Assembly (NCBI GenBank): GCA_021604585.1
Contig: BQJG01000003.1
Coordinates: 1-64,000, forward strand
Source: Hyphococcus sp.
GTDB taxonomy: Bacteria; Pseudomonadota; Alphaproteobacteria; Caulobacterales; Parvularculaceae
Length of the DNA stretch: 64,000 nucleotides
Direction of reading: 5' to 3'
Shown here piece after piece: positions 15,994 through 26,177 of the stretch. The notes under the pieces are model-generated. The model had not been told where the DNA came from and did no database searches. It saw only the letters and a list, made by a program, of their open reading frames with translations. The stretch's first letter is position 1, and every line of letters begins with the position of its first letter. Both the position numbers and the translations under genes were made by a program.

Positions 15994-17430
15994 ATGGAAC
16001 TCGACGCGCTTATTCTATCCCGGTTGCAGTTCGCGTTCGTCATTGCATTTCACATCATGTTTCCGGCTTTCACCATCGGCCTCGCGGCGTTTCTCGCCGT
16101 CTGCGAAGGCTTGTGGCTGAAAACCCGAAACGACGTCTTCCTCAAACTCTATTTGCACTGGGTCAAAATTTTCGCGCTGGCGTTTGCCATGGGCGTCGTC
16201 ACCGGCGTCGTCATGAGCTACCAGTTCGGCTCCAACTGGTCGGTCTTTTCCGACAAGACCGGCAATGTTTTAGGCCCCTTGCTCGGTTATGAGGTGCTGA
16301 CCGCCTTCTTTCTCGAGGCGACGTTTTTGGGCGTCATGCTGTTTGGCTGGAAGCGGGTCGGGAGGAGGCTGCATTTCATCGCGACGCTAGCGGTCGCCAT
16401 TGGCACCATGATTTCCGCCTTCTGGATTCTCTCCGCCAATAGCTGGATGCAAACCCCGCAAGGTTTCGCCATCGACGCAGACGGCAGGTTTTATGCGACC
16501 GACTGGATGGAGGTGATTTTCAACCCCTCCTTCCCGTCGCGCTATGTTCACATGATGCTGGCGGCCTACATCACCACCGCCGCTGTCGTGATGGCCGCCG
16601 GCGCGGCGCAGGTGTTGCGCGGCCGGATCAGTGAGCCAACTCGCTGGCAAATGCGCATGGCGGCGGGAACGCTTGCCGTCCTCATGCCCCTGCAAATCTG
16701 GGCCGGGCATTGGTCTGGTGAGGTCGCCCATCACTATCAGCCAGCGAAAGTCGCCGCCATGGAAGGCTGGTGGGAGACCAGAGAGGGGCAACCGACAATT
16801 CTGTTTGCGCTTCCCGATCAGGAGAACAAACGCAATATCGCCGAGATCGGCATTCCAGGATTGGGCGATGTGGTGGTCGGCGGCGAAAAACCGTTGAAAG
16901 GCCTCGACGCCTTTCCCGACAGCGAGCATCCGCCGGTCTTTATTGTTTTCTGGGCGTTCCGGATCATGGTCGGCGCCGGGCTCGGCCTCCTCGCCATCGG
17001 CCTGTGGGGGCTTTATTTGTGGCGCGCGAAAAAACTGACCAAGCCGGGGTTGTTTCACTGGGTCGCCATTCCCGGCGGCGCGCTCGGTTTCATCGCGGTC
17101 ATCTCCGGCTGGGTCGTCGCCGAAGTCGGCCGCCAGCCTTACACCGTATATGGAGCGCTTCGCACAGCCGACAGCGTTTCGCCGGTTCCCGCCGGGCAGG
17201 TCGCGTTTTCGCTGCTGGTGTTTATGAGCGTCTATGCGATCATCTTCACCGCTGGCGTCGTTTACATGTCGCGGATCGCAACGCGCGGGTTTGACGATCA
17301 GCCTGCATCGCCGCCCGAGGACGAAAAACGCGCGCCGGGCTCCGCGCTGGGCGCCGTCCACGAAATGGCGGAAACGCCGGAAGACCGTCAGAAAGGCGGC
17401 GATTCCGGTCCTTCGCCGGAAACCGCATAA
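15994..17430 (+). CDS. cydA: Cytochrome bd-type (CIO) ubiquinol oxidase subunit I
   Basis: 478-residue membrane subunit carrying haems b558, b595 and d. SRLQFAFVIAFHIMFPAFTI holds the first haem ligand His, and RYVHMMLAAYITTA a second. GRQPYTVYG after AEVG is the typical conserved block around the Met ligand region. The quinol-binding loop is short, as in cyanide-insensitive oxidases (CioA) rather than E. coli CydA. Forms an operon with cydB and the 52-residue subunit at 18473. Confidence 0.94.
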   Translation: MELDALILSRLQFAFVIAFHIMFPAFTIGLAAFLAVCEGLWLKTRNDVFLKLYLHWVKIFALAFAMGVVTGVVMSYQFGSNWSVFSDKTGNVLGPLLGYEVLTAFFLEATFLGVMLFGWKRVGRRLHFIATLAVAIGTMISAFWILSANSWMQTPQGFAIDADGRFYATDWMEVIFNPSFPSRYVHMMLAAYITTAAVVMAAGAAQVLRGRISEPTRWQMRMAAGTLAVLMPLQIWAGHWSGEVAHHYQPAKVAAMEGWWETREGQPTILFALPDQENKRNIAEIGIPGLGDVVVGGEKPLKGLDAFPDSEHPPVFIVFWAFRIMVGAGLGLLAIGLWGLYLWRAKKLTKPGLFHWVAIPGGALGFIAVISGWVVAEVGRQPYTVYGALRTADSVSPVPAGQVAFSLLVFMSVYAIIFTAGVVYMSRIATRGFDDQPASPPEDEKRAPGSALGAVHEMAETPEDRQKGGDSGPSPETA

Positions 17431-17442
17431 GGGAGGAATAAC

Positions 17443-18480
17443 ATGGACTTACCTCTGATTTGGGCGGTTTTGATCGCGGCCGCGGTGATGCTGTATGTGT
17501 TGCTCGACGGCTTCGATCTCGGCATCGGCATTCTGACCGGGTTCGCCGACGACGAAGACGAGCGCTCGATGATGACCGCCTCGATCGAGCCTGTATGGGA
17601 CGGCAACGAAACCTGGCTGGTCCTCGGCGGCGGCGGTTTGTTCGCGGCCTTTCCGCTCGCCTATTCAATTTTGATTCCGGCTTTTTATCTTCCCGTCCTG
17701 ATCATGCTCGCCGCGCTCATCTTTCGCGGCGTTGCGTTTGAATTTCGCCACAAGGCGGTTCGTCAGCCTACGAAGCGTTTCTGGAATGGGGCCTTCTTTG
17801 GCGGCTCGCTCATTGCCGCCCTGTCGCAAGGCATTATCCTCGGCGCCTTCGTGCAAGGGGTGGAGGTTGACGGACGCGCCTATGCAGGCGGCGGGTTTGA
17901 CTGGCTGACGCCGTTCTCCCTGCTCACCGGTTTTGCGGTGGTGATCGGCTATGTGCTGCTCGGGTCTTGCTGGTTGATCTTGAAAACCGAAGGACCGCTA
18001 CACGATGGCGCGCAGAAATGGGCGCGTCGATCGCTGATCGGCGTGGCGCTGGCCATGGCCGCTGTCAGCCTGGCGACGCTTTCCATTGACCCGCGCGTCA
18101 CTGCGCGCTGGGGCGTTTCCATGGCGCATATCGATTTTTCAAAGTTCGCCGCTGTCGCGCCAATCCCGCTGATTGGCGGGGTTCTGATCGCGGCCCTGTG
18201 GCGCGACTTGAATTTGAAAGCCTCTCCTGCGCCCGATTGGCGGCCCATCTTGCTGGCCGCCGGGGTTTTCCTCACGGGCTATCTTGGTCTCGCCGTATCG
18301 CTTTTTCCCTACAATGTGCCCTTCGCAAAAACCCTTTGGGAGACGGCGGCGCACGACAATGCGCTGGGGTTTTTGCTGGTTGGCGGCGGTGTAATGCTCC
18401 CCGTCATCCTCGGCTACACGGTCTATGTGTATCACCTCTTCTGGGGCAAGGTGAAAGCGGGCGAGGGATATCATGGCTGA
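17443..18480 (+). CDS. cydB: Cytochrome bd-type (CIO) ubiquinol oxidase subunit II
   Basis: 345 residues, multi-pass. DGFDLGIGILTGFADDEDER and PVWDGNETWLVLGGGGLFAAFP are hallmarks of CydB/CioB. It starts 12 bp after cydA and overlaps the following small gene by 8 bp. The complex oxidises quinol and reduces O2 to water without pumping protons, useful at low oxygen or under respiratory poisons. Confidence 0.94.
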   Translation: MDLPLIWAVLIAAAVMLYVLLDGFDLGIGILTGFADDEDERSMMTASIEPVWDGNETWLVLGGGGLFAAFPLAYSILIPAFYLPVLIMLAALIFRGVAFEFRHKAVRQPTKRFWNGAFFGGSLIAALSQGIILGAFVQGVEVDGRAYAGGGFDWLTPFSLLTGFAVVIGYVLLGSCWLILKTEGPLHDGAQKWARRSLIGVALAMAAVSLATLSIDPRVTARWGVSMAHIDFSKFAAVAPIPLIGGVLIAALWRDLNLKASPAPDWRPILLAAGVFLTGYLGLAVSLFPYNVPFAKTLWETAAHDNALGFLLVGGGVMLPVILGYTVYVYHLFWGKVKAGEGYHG

Positions 18481-18631
18481 GCGGTTTGAACCAGTTGCTC
18501 CGCCCACGGACCATGAAAAACCGGGCCCGCTCGGCGTCCGGTTGTTCTGGTTCGCGCTATTCGCTCTCGGCGGACTACTTGCCGTCGCTGCCGCCGCTTA
18601 TTTTCTCCGCGCATTGTTGCTGATCGGCTAG
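18473..18631 (+). CDS. Small cytochrome bd subunit-like protein (DUF2474/CydX type)
   Basis: 52 residues, MAERFEPVAPPTDHEKPGPL followed by a single membrane helix (VRLFWFALFALGGLLAVAAAAYFLRALLLIG). The ATG lies within the end of cydB, overlapping its stop by 8 bp, which points to translational coupling. Position and architecture fit the small third subunits that stabilise bd oxidases. It is the short type known as DUF2474 with CioAB (family name by memory). Confidence 0.8.
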   Translation: MAERFEPVAPPTDHEKPGPLGVRLFWFALFALGGLLAVAAAAYFLRALLLIG

Positions 18632-18728
18632 TCTTGCGATGAAGCGAGCCAACGCAGCGTCAAACCGTTCAGCGCTGGCCGCGTAACGCGGTTACCATGA
18701 CGCCTGCAGGCAAAAAGGGGCGATCGCA

Positions 18729-19220
18729 ATGGCCAGGCTTAAAATCAACGGCAAGGCTTTCACCTTTAACGGCGACGAGACCATGCCGCTCTTGTGGTAT
18801 CTGCGCGATTTCGCCGGCTTCAAAGGCGCCAAATTCGGCTGCGGCGCCGCGCTTTGCGGGGCCTGCACGGTGCATGTGAATGGCGCGGCGGTGCGCTCTT
18901 GCGTCATGCCGGTTGGCTCGCTCGACGGCGCCGAGATCACCACCATTGAAGGGCTGAGCGACGGCGAAACCCTTCATCCGGTGCAGCAGGCGTGGATCGA
19001 TGAAGACGTCGCCCAATGCGGCTATTGCCAGGCCGGTCAGATCATGGCGGTGGTTGAACTCCTGTCGCGCATGCCGAACCCAAGCGACGAAGATATTGAC
19101 GCCAACCTCACCAATATCTGCCGCTGCGGCACCTATTACCGGTTGCGAAAGGCGGTGCATCGCGCAGCAGCGGCCATGCGCGAGAATGGCGCCGCTCGTC
19201 AGACCGGAGGCGCAGCATGA
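18729..19220 (+). CDS. (2Fe-2S)-binding subunit of a xanthine-oxidase-family dehydrogenase (IorA-like)
   Basis: 163 residues. Plant-ferredoxin-like cluster [16 protein letters not shown] and a second cluster domain with [20 protein letters not shown] and [14 protein letters not shown]. Same architecture as isoquinoline 1-oxidoreductase alpha subunit, which passes electrons from the molybdenum subunit. The gene overlaps the next by 4 bp (ATGA). Confidence 0.92.
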   Translation: MARLKINGKAFTFNGDETMPLLWYLRDFAGFKGAKFGCGAALCGACTVHVNGAAVRSCVMPVGSLDGAEITTIEGLSDGETLHPVQQAWIDEDVAQCGYCQAGQIMAVVELLSRMPNPSDEDIDANLTNICRCGTYYRLRKAVHRAAAAMRENGAARQTGGAA

Positions 19221-21487
19221 ACGCACCCTTCAGCACAACCCGCAGAGACCTTTTCCGTTACGGCGCCGCCGCTGGCGCGCTCATCGTCGCCGCGCCGCTC
19301 GCCGCCTGTTCGAGGCCACGCGACGAAGCCGCCGCGGAACCCGCCGGGCCTTTTGCCGGAACCACCGGGCCCTTCATCATCATCCGTCCCGACAATTCCG
19401 TGACCATCGCCTTCCCCAACCCCGAAATGGGTCAGGGCGTCGACACATCCTTGCCAATGCTGGTCGCCGAAGAACTCGATGTGGATTTTGACAAGGTCGA
19501 TACAGTGCAGATGCCGCTGGAGCTCGCGGCCAATCCCGAAGGCGGCTTTCAATGGAAATATATCGGCCAGGGCTCAGGCGGCTCGACATCCGTCTCCGAA
19601 ACCTTTGAGCCCTTGCGCCAGGCCGGCGCGCTCGCGCGCCATCTCCTTGTCGCCACCGCCGCTGCGCGCTGGAACGTTCCCGCCAGCGAACTTTCGACCG
19701 CCAAGGGCGTCGTCACTCACGCCGCATCGGGTCAAAGCGCGACTTATGGCGAACTGGCCGAAGCCGCCGCCGACATCGCCCCGCCGGAAACCCCGCCGCC
19801 GTTGAAAGACGCAAAGGATTTCACTCTTATCGGCGCGCCGCAAAAGATGAAAAACGCCCGCGCCATCGTCACCGGCAAGGCGGTCTACGGCATCGATGCG
19901 GAACTGCCGAACATGCTGCACGCCGTGATGGCGCGCTGCCCCTATTTCGACGGCACAGCGCGGTCAGTGGACGACAGCGCGGCCCGCGCAATCCCCGGCG
20001 TCGTCGATGTCATCAAAGTGCGGCGCCCGCCGCTGGACGGGCCTTACGACGTACAGGCTGAAGGTTACGCCGTGGTGGCCGAAAATCTCTGGGCGGCGAT
20101 GAAAGGCCGAGACGCGCTCAATATCGACTGGGACCATGGTCCGTATGCCGATGAAAGCTCGGAAAGCTTCCGCGCCCATTGCGCCGAGTTGCTAACCGGA
20201 ACCGGTCAGATCGTGCGCGAGGACGGCGATCTCGACGCAGCGATCGCAACCGCCGACACGGTGATTGAGGCGACTTACTGGGAGCCCTATGTCAGTCACG
20301 CGCCGCTCGAGCCGCAAAACTGCCTCGCCGATGTGCGCGAGGACGGCGTCGATATATACGCCCCGACACAAATGCCGAGCGGCGCCAATCGCATGGTGGC
20401 CGGCGTTCTGGGCCGCGAAGACCGGCTCAATATCAAGGTCCAGCCGACAAGGCTTGGCGGCGGTTTCGGGCGGCGGTTGAGCAATGATTATGTCGGCGAG
20501 GCGGCGCTGATCAGCCAGGCGGCCGGGCGTCCCGTAAAGCTCGTCTGGACCCGCGATGATGACCTGCAGCACGATTTCTACCGCCCATCGGGCATGCATC
20601 ATTTAAAGGCCGCCTTTGACGCTGACGGCAATCTCACTGGCTGGACTCATCGGCTTGCCAGCGCGTCAAAATATTACCGCCGCCCCAATCTTCCGGAAAC
20701 GGATTATTGGCAGGCCGAGCTCTATCCGGACGACTTCCCGTCGCGGCTGGTCGACAATTACCGGGTGGAATATTTCTCAGCGAAATCCGGCGCCCCACGC
20801 GGTTCCTGGCGTGCGCCGGCGCACACGGCAAATGCGTTTGTGGTGCAGAGTTTTCTCGACGAGATCGCACATCAACGCGGCGAAGATCCGCTGGCTTTGC
20901 GCCTGCGTCTTCTCGGCGAACCGCAAGAGCTGACCTACGACCAGCATGGCGGACCGGTGTTCAATCCCGGCCGACTCGCTGGCGTATTGCGCCTCGCCGC
21001 GGAAAAGGGCGGCTACGGAGAAACATTGCCGTCAGGCGACGGCATTCGCCGCGGCCGCGGCATCGCCGGCCACTTTACGTTTGGCGGCTACTGCGCGCAG
21101 GTTGTCGATGTCGCTGTGGACGATCAGGGAGGGTTGCGTGTTGAACGCGTTGTCGGCGCCATCGATATCGGCACGGTGGTCAACCCCAACGGCGTCGCCG
21201 CGCAAATGGAGTCCGGCATCAATGACGGGCTTTCGACGGCGCTGCGCCTTGCGATCAATGTCGAGGGCGGGCGCGTTGTGAACGCCAATTTCGATACTTA
21301 CCAGCTGATGAAAATCACCGACGCCCCGCCAGTGGTCGAGACGCATATCATCGACAATGGCGAGCCGCCCGCCGGGATGGGCGAAATGAGCCTGCCGCCG
21401 CTGGCGCCGACGCTCGCCAATGCGATTTTCAACGCCACCGGCCAGCGCATTCGCGACCTGCCAATTGCCGGTCAATTGCGCATCTGA
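19217..21487 (+). CDS. Molybdopterin-binding subunit of a xanthine-oxidase-family dehydrogenase (IorB-like), Tat-exported
   Basis: 756 residues. A Tat signal ([20 protein letters not shown]) ends in a lipobox-like LAAC, so it may be a Tat lipoprotein or periplasmic enzyme. Inside, [60 protein letters not shown] and the C-terminal [19 protein letters not shown] with the catalytic Glu match the family that oxidises N-heterocycles or aldehydes. No FAD subunit nearby, as in the isoquinoline and aldehyde types that use cytochrome c. Substrate unknown. Confidence 0.92.
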   Translation: MNAPFSTTRRDLFRYGAAAGALIVAAPLAACSRPRDEAAAEPAGPFAGTTGPFIIIRPDNSVTIAFPNPEMGQGVDTSLPMLVAEELDVDFDKVDTVQMPLELAANPEGGFQWKYIGQGSGGSTSVSETFEPLRQAGALARHLLVATAAARWNVPASELSTAKGVVTHAASGQSATYGELAEAAADIAPPETPPPLKDAKDFTLIGAPQKMKNARAIVTGKAVYGIDAELPNMLHAVMARCPYFDGTARSVDDSAARAIPGVVDVIKVRRPPLDGPYDVQAEGYAVVAENLWAAMKGRDALNIDWDHGPYADESSESFRAHCAELLTGTGQIVREDGDLDAAIATADTVIEATYWEPYVSHAPLEPQNCLADVREDGVDIYAPTQMPSGANRMVAGVLGREDRLNIKVQPTRLGGGFGRRLSNDYVGEAALISQAAGRPVKLVWTRDDDLQHDFYRPSGMHHLKAAFDADGNLTGWTHRLASASKYYRRPNLPETDYWQAELYPDDFPSRLVDNYRVEYFSAKSGAPRGSWRAPAHTANAFVVQSFLDEIAHQRGEDPLALRLRLLGEPQELTYDQHGGPVFNPGRLAGVLRLAAEKGGYGETLPSGDGIRRGRGIAGHFTFGGYCAQVVDVAVDDQGGLRVERVVGAIDIGTVVNPNGVAAQMESGINDGLSTALRLAINVEGGRVVNANFDTYQLMKITDAPPVVETHIIDNGEPPAGMGEMSLPPLAPTLANAIFNATGQRIRDLPIAGQLRI

Positions 21488-21577
21488 TGGTTCTTTTTGT
21501 GCGATCGCCGATACTCCTTGCTTTCAAACAAAACGCACACCTTTAGAATACGCCCCGCAACATTTGGGGAGAGTGCG

Positions 21578-22573
21578 ATGTCAAAACCGTTGATTGCGTG
21601 GGACAGCGCCGGTGCGCCGACGATTGTCCGCGCAGAAATGAATGCGTTGCGTCAAAGTCTCGATGCGGCGATCCCGCCAAAACGCGACGTCAACCGGAAT
21701 CTGTTGGTTGGCACCTGGAATATCAAGTCATTTTCCTCGCTATCAGAAAAATGGCTCGCTGAGGACAATGACAGCCCTAAACGCGATTGGCGTGCGCTGT
21801 GGGCGATCACAGAGATCATTTCCCGCTTCGACGTCATCGCCGTTCAGGAAATCATGGGCGACCTTCTCGCCCTGCGCACGATGATCAAGACCCTTGGGAA
21901 GGACTGGGCGTTCCTCATCACCGACGTGTCGCGCGGCGACGCCGGCCATAATGAACGCATGGGATTCATCTTTGATAAGCGACGCGTCGAGCTTTCGGGC
22001 CTCGCAGGCGAGCTTGTCATTCCTCATGACTGGGAGACTGTCATTCCCTCGGGCGCTCTGCAACGCCAATTCGCGCGCACGCCCTATGCGGTCAGCTTCC
22101 GCGCGGGCAAGGAAACCTTTATCCTCGTCACGCTGCATATCGAATATGGTGGAAGCAGCGCAGGGCGCATTCCGGAGCTGACGGGCATCGCGGAGTGGAT
22201 GAACGACTGGGCTCGTCAGACCAATTCCTACGGACAGAACTTCATGGTCCTGGGCGATTTCAATATCGACCGCTACGATGACGATTTGTGGAATGCGTTC
22301 ACCTCAACCGGCCTCACGGTTCCGCAACAACTAAACGCCGTGCGCCGGTCGATTTTCGCCGACGCCAACGATCCTATGCGTGAGAAATTTTACGACCAAA
22401 TCGCCTGGTTCACTTCCGGCGGCCGCCGCCAGCTCAACATGGAATTTCTTGGCGGCGGCGGATTTGATTTCGTGCCGCTGCTCTACACCGATCTCAACAT
22501 GCCCCGAAGCTCGATGCAGTACAGAATGTCAGACCACTATCCGCTCTGGACGGAGTTCCGCTGTCAGGACTGA
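21578..22573 (+). CDS. Endonuclease/exonuclease/phosphatase family protein
   Basis: 331 residues from the ATG at 21578 (GGGGAGAG upstream). NLLVGTWNIKSFSSL, FDVIAVQEI, the GDFNID block with its metal-coordinating Asp-Asn, and SDHYPLW at the end with the catalytic His define the DNase I-like fold. Could cleave nucleic acids or phosphate esters; no signal peptide seen. Convergent with rho. Confidence 0.88.
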   Translation: MSKPLIAWDSAGAPTIVRAEMNALRQSLDAAIPPKRDVNRNLLVGTWNIKSFSSLSEKWLAEDNDSPKRDWRALWAITEIISRFDVIAVQEIMGDLLALRTMIKTLGKDWAFLITDVSRGDAGHNERMGFIFDKRRVELSGLAGELVIPHDWETVIPSGALQRQFARTPYAVSFRAGKETFILVTLHIEYGGSSAGRIPELTGIAEWMNDWARQTNSYGQNFMVLGDFNIDRYDDDLWNAFTSTGLTVPQQLNAVRRSIFADANDPMREKFYDQIAWFTSGGRRQLNMEFLGGGGFDFVPLLYTDLNMPRSSMQYRMSDHYPLWTEFRCQD

Positions 22574-22584
22574 CGCCGCAACCT

Positions 22585-23856
22585 TTACGTATTCATCGAG
22601 TCGAAGAAATCGCGGTTCGACTTGGTTTGCTTGAGCTTATCGATAAGGAATTCAATCGCATCCGACGTGCCCATCGGCGCCAGAATCCGGCGCAGGACGA
22701 AGATTTTCTGCATGTCGCCTTTCGGCGTGATGAGGTCTTCTTTCCGGGTGCCTGACTTGGCGATGTCGATGGCCGGATAGGTGCGCTTGTCGGCGACTTT
22801 ACGGTCGAGAATAAGCTCGGAGTTACCTGTGCCTTTGAATTCTTCAAAGATGACTTCGTCCATTTTCGAGCCGGTCTCGATCAGCGCGGTGGCGATAATC
22901 GTCAGCGAGCCGCCTTCTTCGATATTGCGCGCCGCGCCGAAGAAACGCTTCGGGCGCTGCAGCGCATTGGCGTCGACGCCGCCGGTCAACACTTTGCCCG
23001 AGGACGGAACGACAGTGTTGTAGGCGCGGCCGAGACGCGTGATCGAGTCCAGCAAAATCACCACATCGCGGCCATGCTCAACCAGGCGCTTGGCTTTTTC
23101 GATGACCATTTCCGCAACCGCCACGTGCCGGGTCGCCGGCTCGTCAAAGGTTGAGGAGACAACCTCGCCCTTCACCGAGCGCTGCATGTCGGTCACTTCT
23201 TCCGGGCGTTCATCAATCAGCAAGACGATCAGATAGGCTTCCGGGTGATTGGTGGCGATGGCGTGGGCGATGTTCTGCAGGATGACCGTTTTACCGGTGC
23301 GCGGCGGCGCGGTGATCAGCCCGCGCTGACCTTTGCCGAGCGGCGCCACAAGATCGATGACGCGCGCGGTCAGATCTTTGGTCTTCTCGCCTTCGACTTC
23401 CATCTTCAGACGCTCTTCAGGGTAAAGCGGCGTAAGGTTGTCGAAGTGAACCTTGTGGCGGGTCTTTTCCGGATCTTCAAAATTGATCGTGTGGACCTTG
23501 AGCAGCGCAAAATAGCGCTCGCCGTCTTTCGGGCTGCGGATTTCGCCCTTCACCGTGTCGCCCGTGCGCAAGGCGAAGCGGCGAATCTGGTTTGGCGAAA
23601 CATAGATGTCGTCGGGCCCTGCGAGATAGTTCGCATCGGGCGAGCGCAGAAAGCCGAAGCCGTCCGACAAAACTTCAAGAACGCCGCCGCCATGGATTTC
23701 AACTTCGAGATCGGCAAGCTCTTTCAGGATCGAAAACAGCATGTCCTGCTTGCGCATGGTCGAAGCGTTTTCGACCTCCAGCTCTTCGGCGAAAGCGAGA
23801 AGTTCGGCGGGGGTTTTTTCTTTGAGCTCATCGAGCGTCATGGTTTTAGGCAGCAT
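22585..23856 (-). CDS. rho: Transcription termination factor Rho
   Basis: 423 residues, close to E. coli Rho along its whole length: [31 protein letters not shown], the RNA-binding GDGFGFLR-type block ([20 protein letters not shown]), Walker [23 protein letters not shown], the Q-loop/R-loop region and the secondary-RNA-site [21 protein letters not shown] 23856 has GAGG just upstream; a TTG 12 bp further up or an internal ATG at 23841 are alternatives. Lies on the leading strand left of the origin. Confidence 0.97.
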   Translation of the reverse strand: MLPKTMTLDELKEKTPAELLAFAEELEVENASTMRKQDMLFSILKELADLEVEIHGGGVLEVLSDGFGFLRSPDANYLAGPDDIYVSPNQIRRFALRTGDTVKGEIRSPKDGERYFALLKVHTINFEDPEKTRHKVHFDNLTPLYPEERLKMEVEGEKTKDLTARVIDLVAPLGKGQRGLITAPPRTGKTVILQNIAHAIATNHPEAYLIVLLIDERPEEVTDMQRSVKGEVVSSTFDEPATRHVAVAEMVIEKAKRLVEHGRDVVILLDSITRLGRAYNTVVPSSGKVLTGGVDANALQRPKRFFGAARNIEEGGSLTIIATALIETGSKMDEVIFEEFKGTGNSELILDRKVADKRTYPAIDIAKSGTRKEDLITPKGDMQKIFVLRRILAPMGTSDAIEFLIDKLKQTKSNRDFFDSMNT

Positions 23857-24097
23857 GGGTAGCCTCAATCAGGGAAATGGCCTCGCGGACGGACGCCGCG
23901 GAGGAGGGGAAGGTCAACGATGGAATTACGGGGCGCTGGGCGGCCAAGGCCGGGCGGCGCTCAAAAGGAAAGTTGGGCTAGATATAATCCCGCCTGGCGG
24001 TTCGTCAATGCCGCTCAAACCGCGCAGCCCGGCATTTAGCCCCTCTTTACCGGTTTGCGGTCTAATCGCGGGCGCAAAACCCCCGGGAGCATGATCC

Positions 24098-24625
24098 TTG
24101 ACCCGCAAACTGTTCCGCTTTGGCGCAATCGCCCTGATCATCGCCGCCGCCGCCGGATGTGGCGAAAGCGGGCCGAAGCGCACCTTGCTCGACGCGGCAG
24201 GCCTTTATTCAGAGAACAAGGCAACCTTCCAAACCATTCGAGCGGCCTATCCGGGTCCGTTTGAAGATTTCGCGCGCATCCCGGCCCGCGACCCGGCTGA
24301 TGATGATGGTCTCGACCGCGAGTTCCTGAAGATCTTGCGCGAGCAATTTCCAGTGGAGCGCATCGACTTTTTCCCGATCGGAACGACCGGCGATGAAATC
24401 GATGTGGTGATCGACCGCTATCAAGACGGCGATCATTGGGTGACCGTCAGTCTGGTTTATTTCAGCACTCCGCTGACTCTCTCCAAGCGGGATCCGAAAG
24501 TCAGGCTGTTCAAATCCTGCGATCAAAATGCGGTGGATTGGCTCAACGGCAAATCAGAAGCCGGTGCGCTGATCGCCTTCTGCCAGCTCGATGCATCCTG
24601 GTACGCCTATCAGAAAGTGGAATAG
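24098..24625 (+). CDS. Putative lipoprotein of unknown function
   Basis: 175 residues starting at TTG 24098 with GGGAG upstream. Signal TRKLFRFGAIALIIAAAAGC ends in a lipobox Cys, followed by a soluble domain without motifs I recognise (FPVERIDFFPIGTTGDEIDV, SCDQNAVDWLNGKSEAGALI). An ATG at 24091 is in another frame. Divergent from rho; a hypothetical envelope protein. Confidence 0.7.
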   Translation: MTRKLFRFGAIALIIAAAAGCGESGPKRTLLDAAGLYSENKATFQTIRAAYPGPFEDFARIPARDPADDDGLDREFLKILREQFPVERIDFFPIGTTGDEIDVVIDRYQDGDHWVTVSLVYFSTPLTLSKRDPKVRLFKSCDQNAVDWLNGKSEAGALIAFCQLDASWYAYQKVE

Positions 24626-24633
24626 CGGCGGGG

Positions 24634-25125
24634 TTATTCCGGATGGTCGAACCACGCCTCCATCATCGGCGCGATTTCATCAGAGTAGAACAAGACTTCC
24701 GGCGGCTCTTCGCGCCAGGCCGCATCGGCCTCAGAAAACGCGATGAACATCTGCGTGTCATGCGATGGCGCACCATAGTGTTCTTTCAGCGCTGCAACGA
24801 CTTTCGCCTTGTCTTCAGCCTCAACCATCACCCAAACCATTTGCAGCCTGTCGTCGCCGATGACGAACTCTGTCCAGCGTGGCGCGCCCATAAAATCGAG
24901 CCCGTTGCAATCGATCTGAACCTGTTTGGCCGGTTTGTTGGGCAGGAACGGCGGGTCGATCGGCCGGTTGACGAAACCCTCGGCGCATTTGCCCTCAAGC
25001 GCCGCCTCAATCTCTGCAGCGCTTGCGCCCCATTTGATCACGCCGGGTTTGAGCTCTTCTGCGGTTGCTGACGTAAAGCATGACGCGCTCATCAGCGCAG
25101 ACAATGCAGCAAGTTTCATTTTCAT
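24634..25125 (-). CDS. Putative secreted protein of unknown function
   Basis: 163 residues. MKMKLAALSALMSASCFTSA is a good signal peptide with a cut after ATAEE or similar. The mature protein has KWGASAAEIEAALEGKC and a Cys pair (KCAEG, IDCNG), and reads like a small SmpA/DUF-type periplasmic domain, but I cannot name it. GGGAGCG precedes the ATG at 25125; the longer frame to 25149 is unlikely. Convergent with the lipoprotein gene at 24098. Confidence 0.72.
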   Translation of the reverse strand: MKMKLAALSALMSASCFTSATAEELKPGVIKWGASAAEIEAALEGKCAEGFVNRPIDPPFLPNKPAKQVQIDCNGLDFMGAPRWTEFVIGDDRLQMVWVMVEAEDKAKVVAALKEHYGAPSHDTQMFIAFSEADAAWREEPPEVLFYSDEIAPMMEAWFDHPE

Positions 25126-25238
25126 AGTTTTCGCGCTCCCTGAAATCATCGGCTACGGGGTTACACCCGCCAATGTGGCGTGAAAACATCGCCTTCGCTG
25201 ACGAGAGGTCTCGCTGCGATGAACGGACCCAAACCCGG

Positions 25239-25919
25239 TTAAAACGCCGCCGCGCCGATCGGCTCGACAAGTTCGGGGCCAGTGTTTTTCACCGATCCCA
25301 CAGCCTTGCCCACCGGGTAGGCGGTCAACACATCATCAGCGCAGGGCCGCAACAGCGCCCGGGCTTCCTCGCCCCACAGCGTTGGGCCTATCCATAAACC
25401 CACATCACGCGGGTCTAAAATGACCGGCATTCGTGGATGCAGTTCGCTCATGGCTTTGTTGGCGGGACAAGTGATAATGGTGAAACTGCGCATGCCGTCC
25501 GGGTCGATCTTGGCGTTGTGCGCCCATAGACCGGCGATCAGCATGGGTTTTCCATCGCGGCGGCGAATATAAAACGGTTGCTTGGCGCCTTTCGGGCCGC
25601 GCCATTCGTAAAACCCGTTGAACGGAATTACGCAACGCTTCTTGTTGAGTGATCCTTTCCAGGTCGCTTTTTCTTCTATTGTTTCGCACATGGCGTTGAT
25701 CGTCGCGTATTTCGGCGGCTCGCTCGCCCAGGCCGGAATCAACCCCCAGCGCATCCGCTGTACCGCGCGTTGGCCGTCTCGCAGACCGCACACCAAAACG
25801 TCATGGGTCGGCGCAGCGTTGTAATTGGGGCGCATATTGTCTGGCGGCTCGACGCCATCAATTTCCAGCGCCGCGCAAATCTCGCTCCAAGTCAAAGATT
25901 GATTAGCCCGGCCGCACAT
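25239..25919 (-). CDS. SRAP domain protein (YedK/HMCES-like)
   Basis: 226 residues. The protein begins MCGR, whose Cys2 forms the covalent thiazolidine link to abasic sites in single-stranded DNA. NYNAAPT, RWGLIPAWA, INAMCETIEEKATWKG, RCVIPFNGFYEWRGPKGAKQPF, FTIITCPANKAMSELHPRMP (active-site His) are all present. Protects abasic sites during replication. Separated by a strong hairpin from the upstream cysteine-rich gene. Confidence 0.94.
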   Translation of the reverse strand: MCGRANQSLTWSEICAALEIDGVEPPDNMRPNYNAAPTHDVLVCGLRDGQRAVQRMRWGLIPAWASEPPKYATINAMCETIEEKATWKGSLNKKRCVIPFNGFYEWRGPKGAKQPFYIRRRDGKPMLIAGLWAHNAKIDPDGMRSFTIITCPANKAMSELHPRMPVILDPRDVGLWIGPTLWGEEARALLRPCADDVLTAYPVGKAVGSVKNTGPELVEPIGAAAF

Positions 25920-25955
25920 AATTTCTCTTCTTTCATCTAGTTTGGGCGGCAGGGG

Positions 25956-25985
25956 CCGGCGCCCACCCGGAAGGGCGGGCGCCGG
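25956..25985. terminator. Strong GC hairpin between the Cys-rich gene and SRAP
   Basis: Arms CCGGCGCCC and GGGCGCCGG enclose an inner CCC-GGAA-GGG hairpin with a single mismatch between. On the plus strand the loop is GGAA, a GNRA tetraloop. No T-run follows on either strand, so it may be a processing or Rho-assisted end of the minus-strand transcript rather than a textbook terminator. Confidence 0.5.
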
Positions 25986-25992
25986 TTAGTGT

Positions 25993-26145
25993 TTACGGAC
26001 AGCAGTCCGAAGAACCGCCGCAACAGGCTGCAACAAAGTCACAGCATGCAGCAAACGCTGAAGCGACGGCCTCCGGTGCGGCGGCGTAAGCCGACGTTCC
26101 CGCAAGAGCCGTGACCGCAACAAAGATCAAAGCAATATTCTTCAT
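25993..26145 (-). CDS. Small secreted cysteine-rich peptide
   Basis: 50-residue product of an ATG at 26145 with GGAGATAACC upstream. Signal peptide MKNIALIFVAVTALAGTSAY then AAAPEAVASAFAACC. The mature peptide is about 30 residues and contains three Cys pairs, CC-DFVAA-CC-GGSSD-CC-P. The density of paired Cys suggests metal binding or a disulfide-crosslinked peptide (inference). 32 bp downstream of the secreted protein gene at 26178, same strand, so probably one operon. I do not recognise a family. Confidence 0.65.
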   Translation of the reverse strand: MKNIALIFVAVTALAGTSAYAAAPEAVASAFAACCDFVAACCGGSSDCCP

Positions 26146-26177
26146 GGTTATCTCCATAATGATTGAAAAATAAGGTT

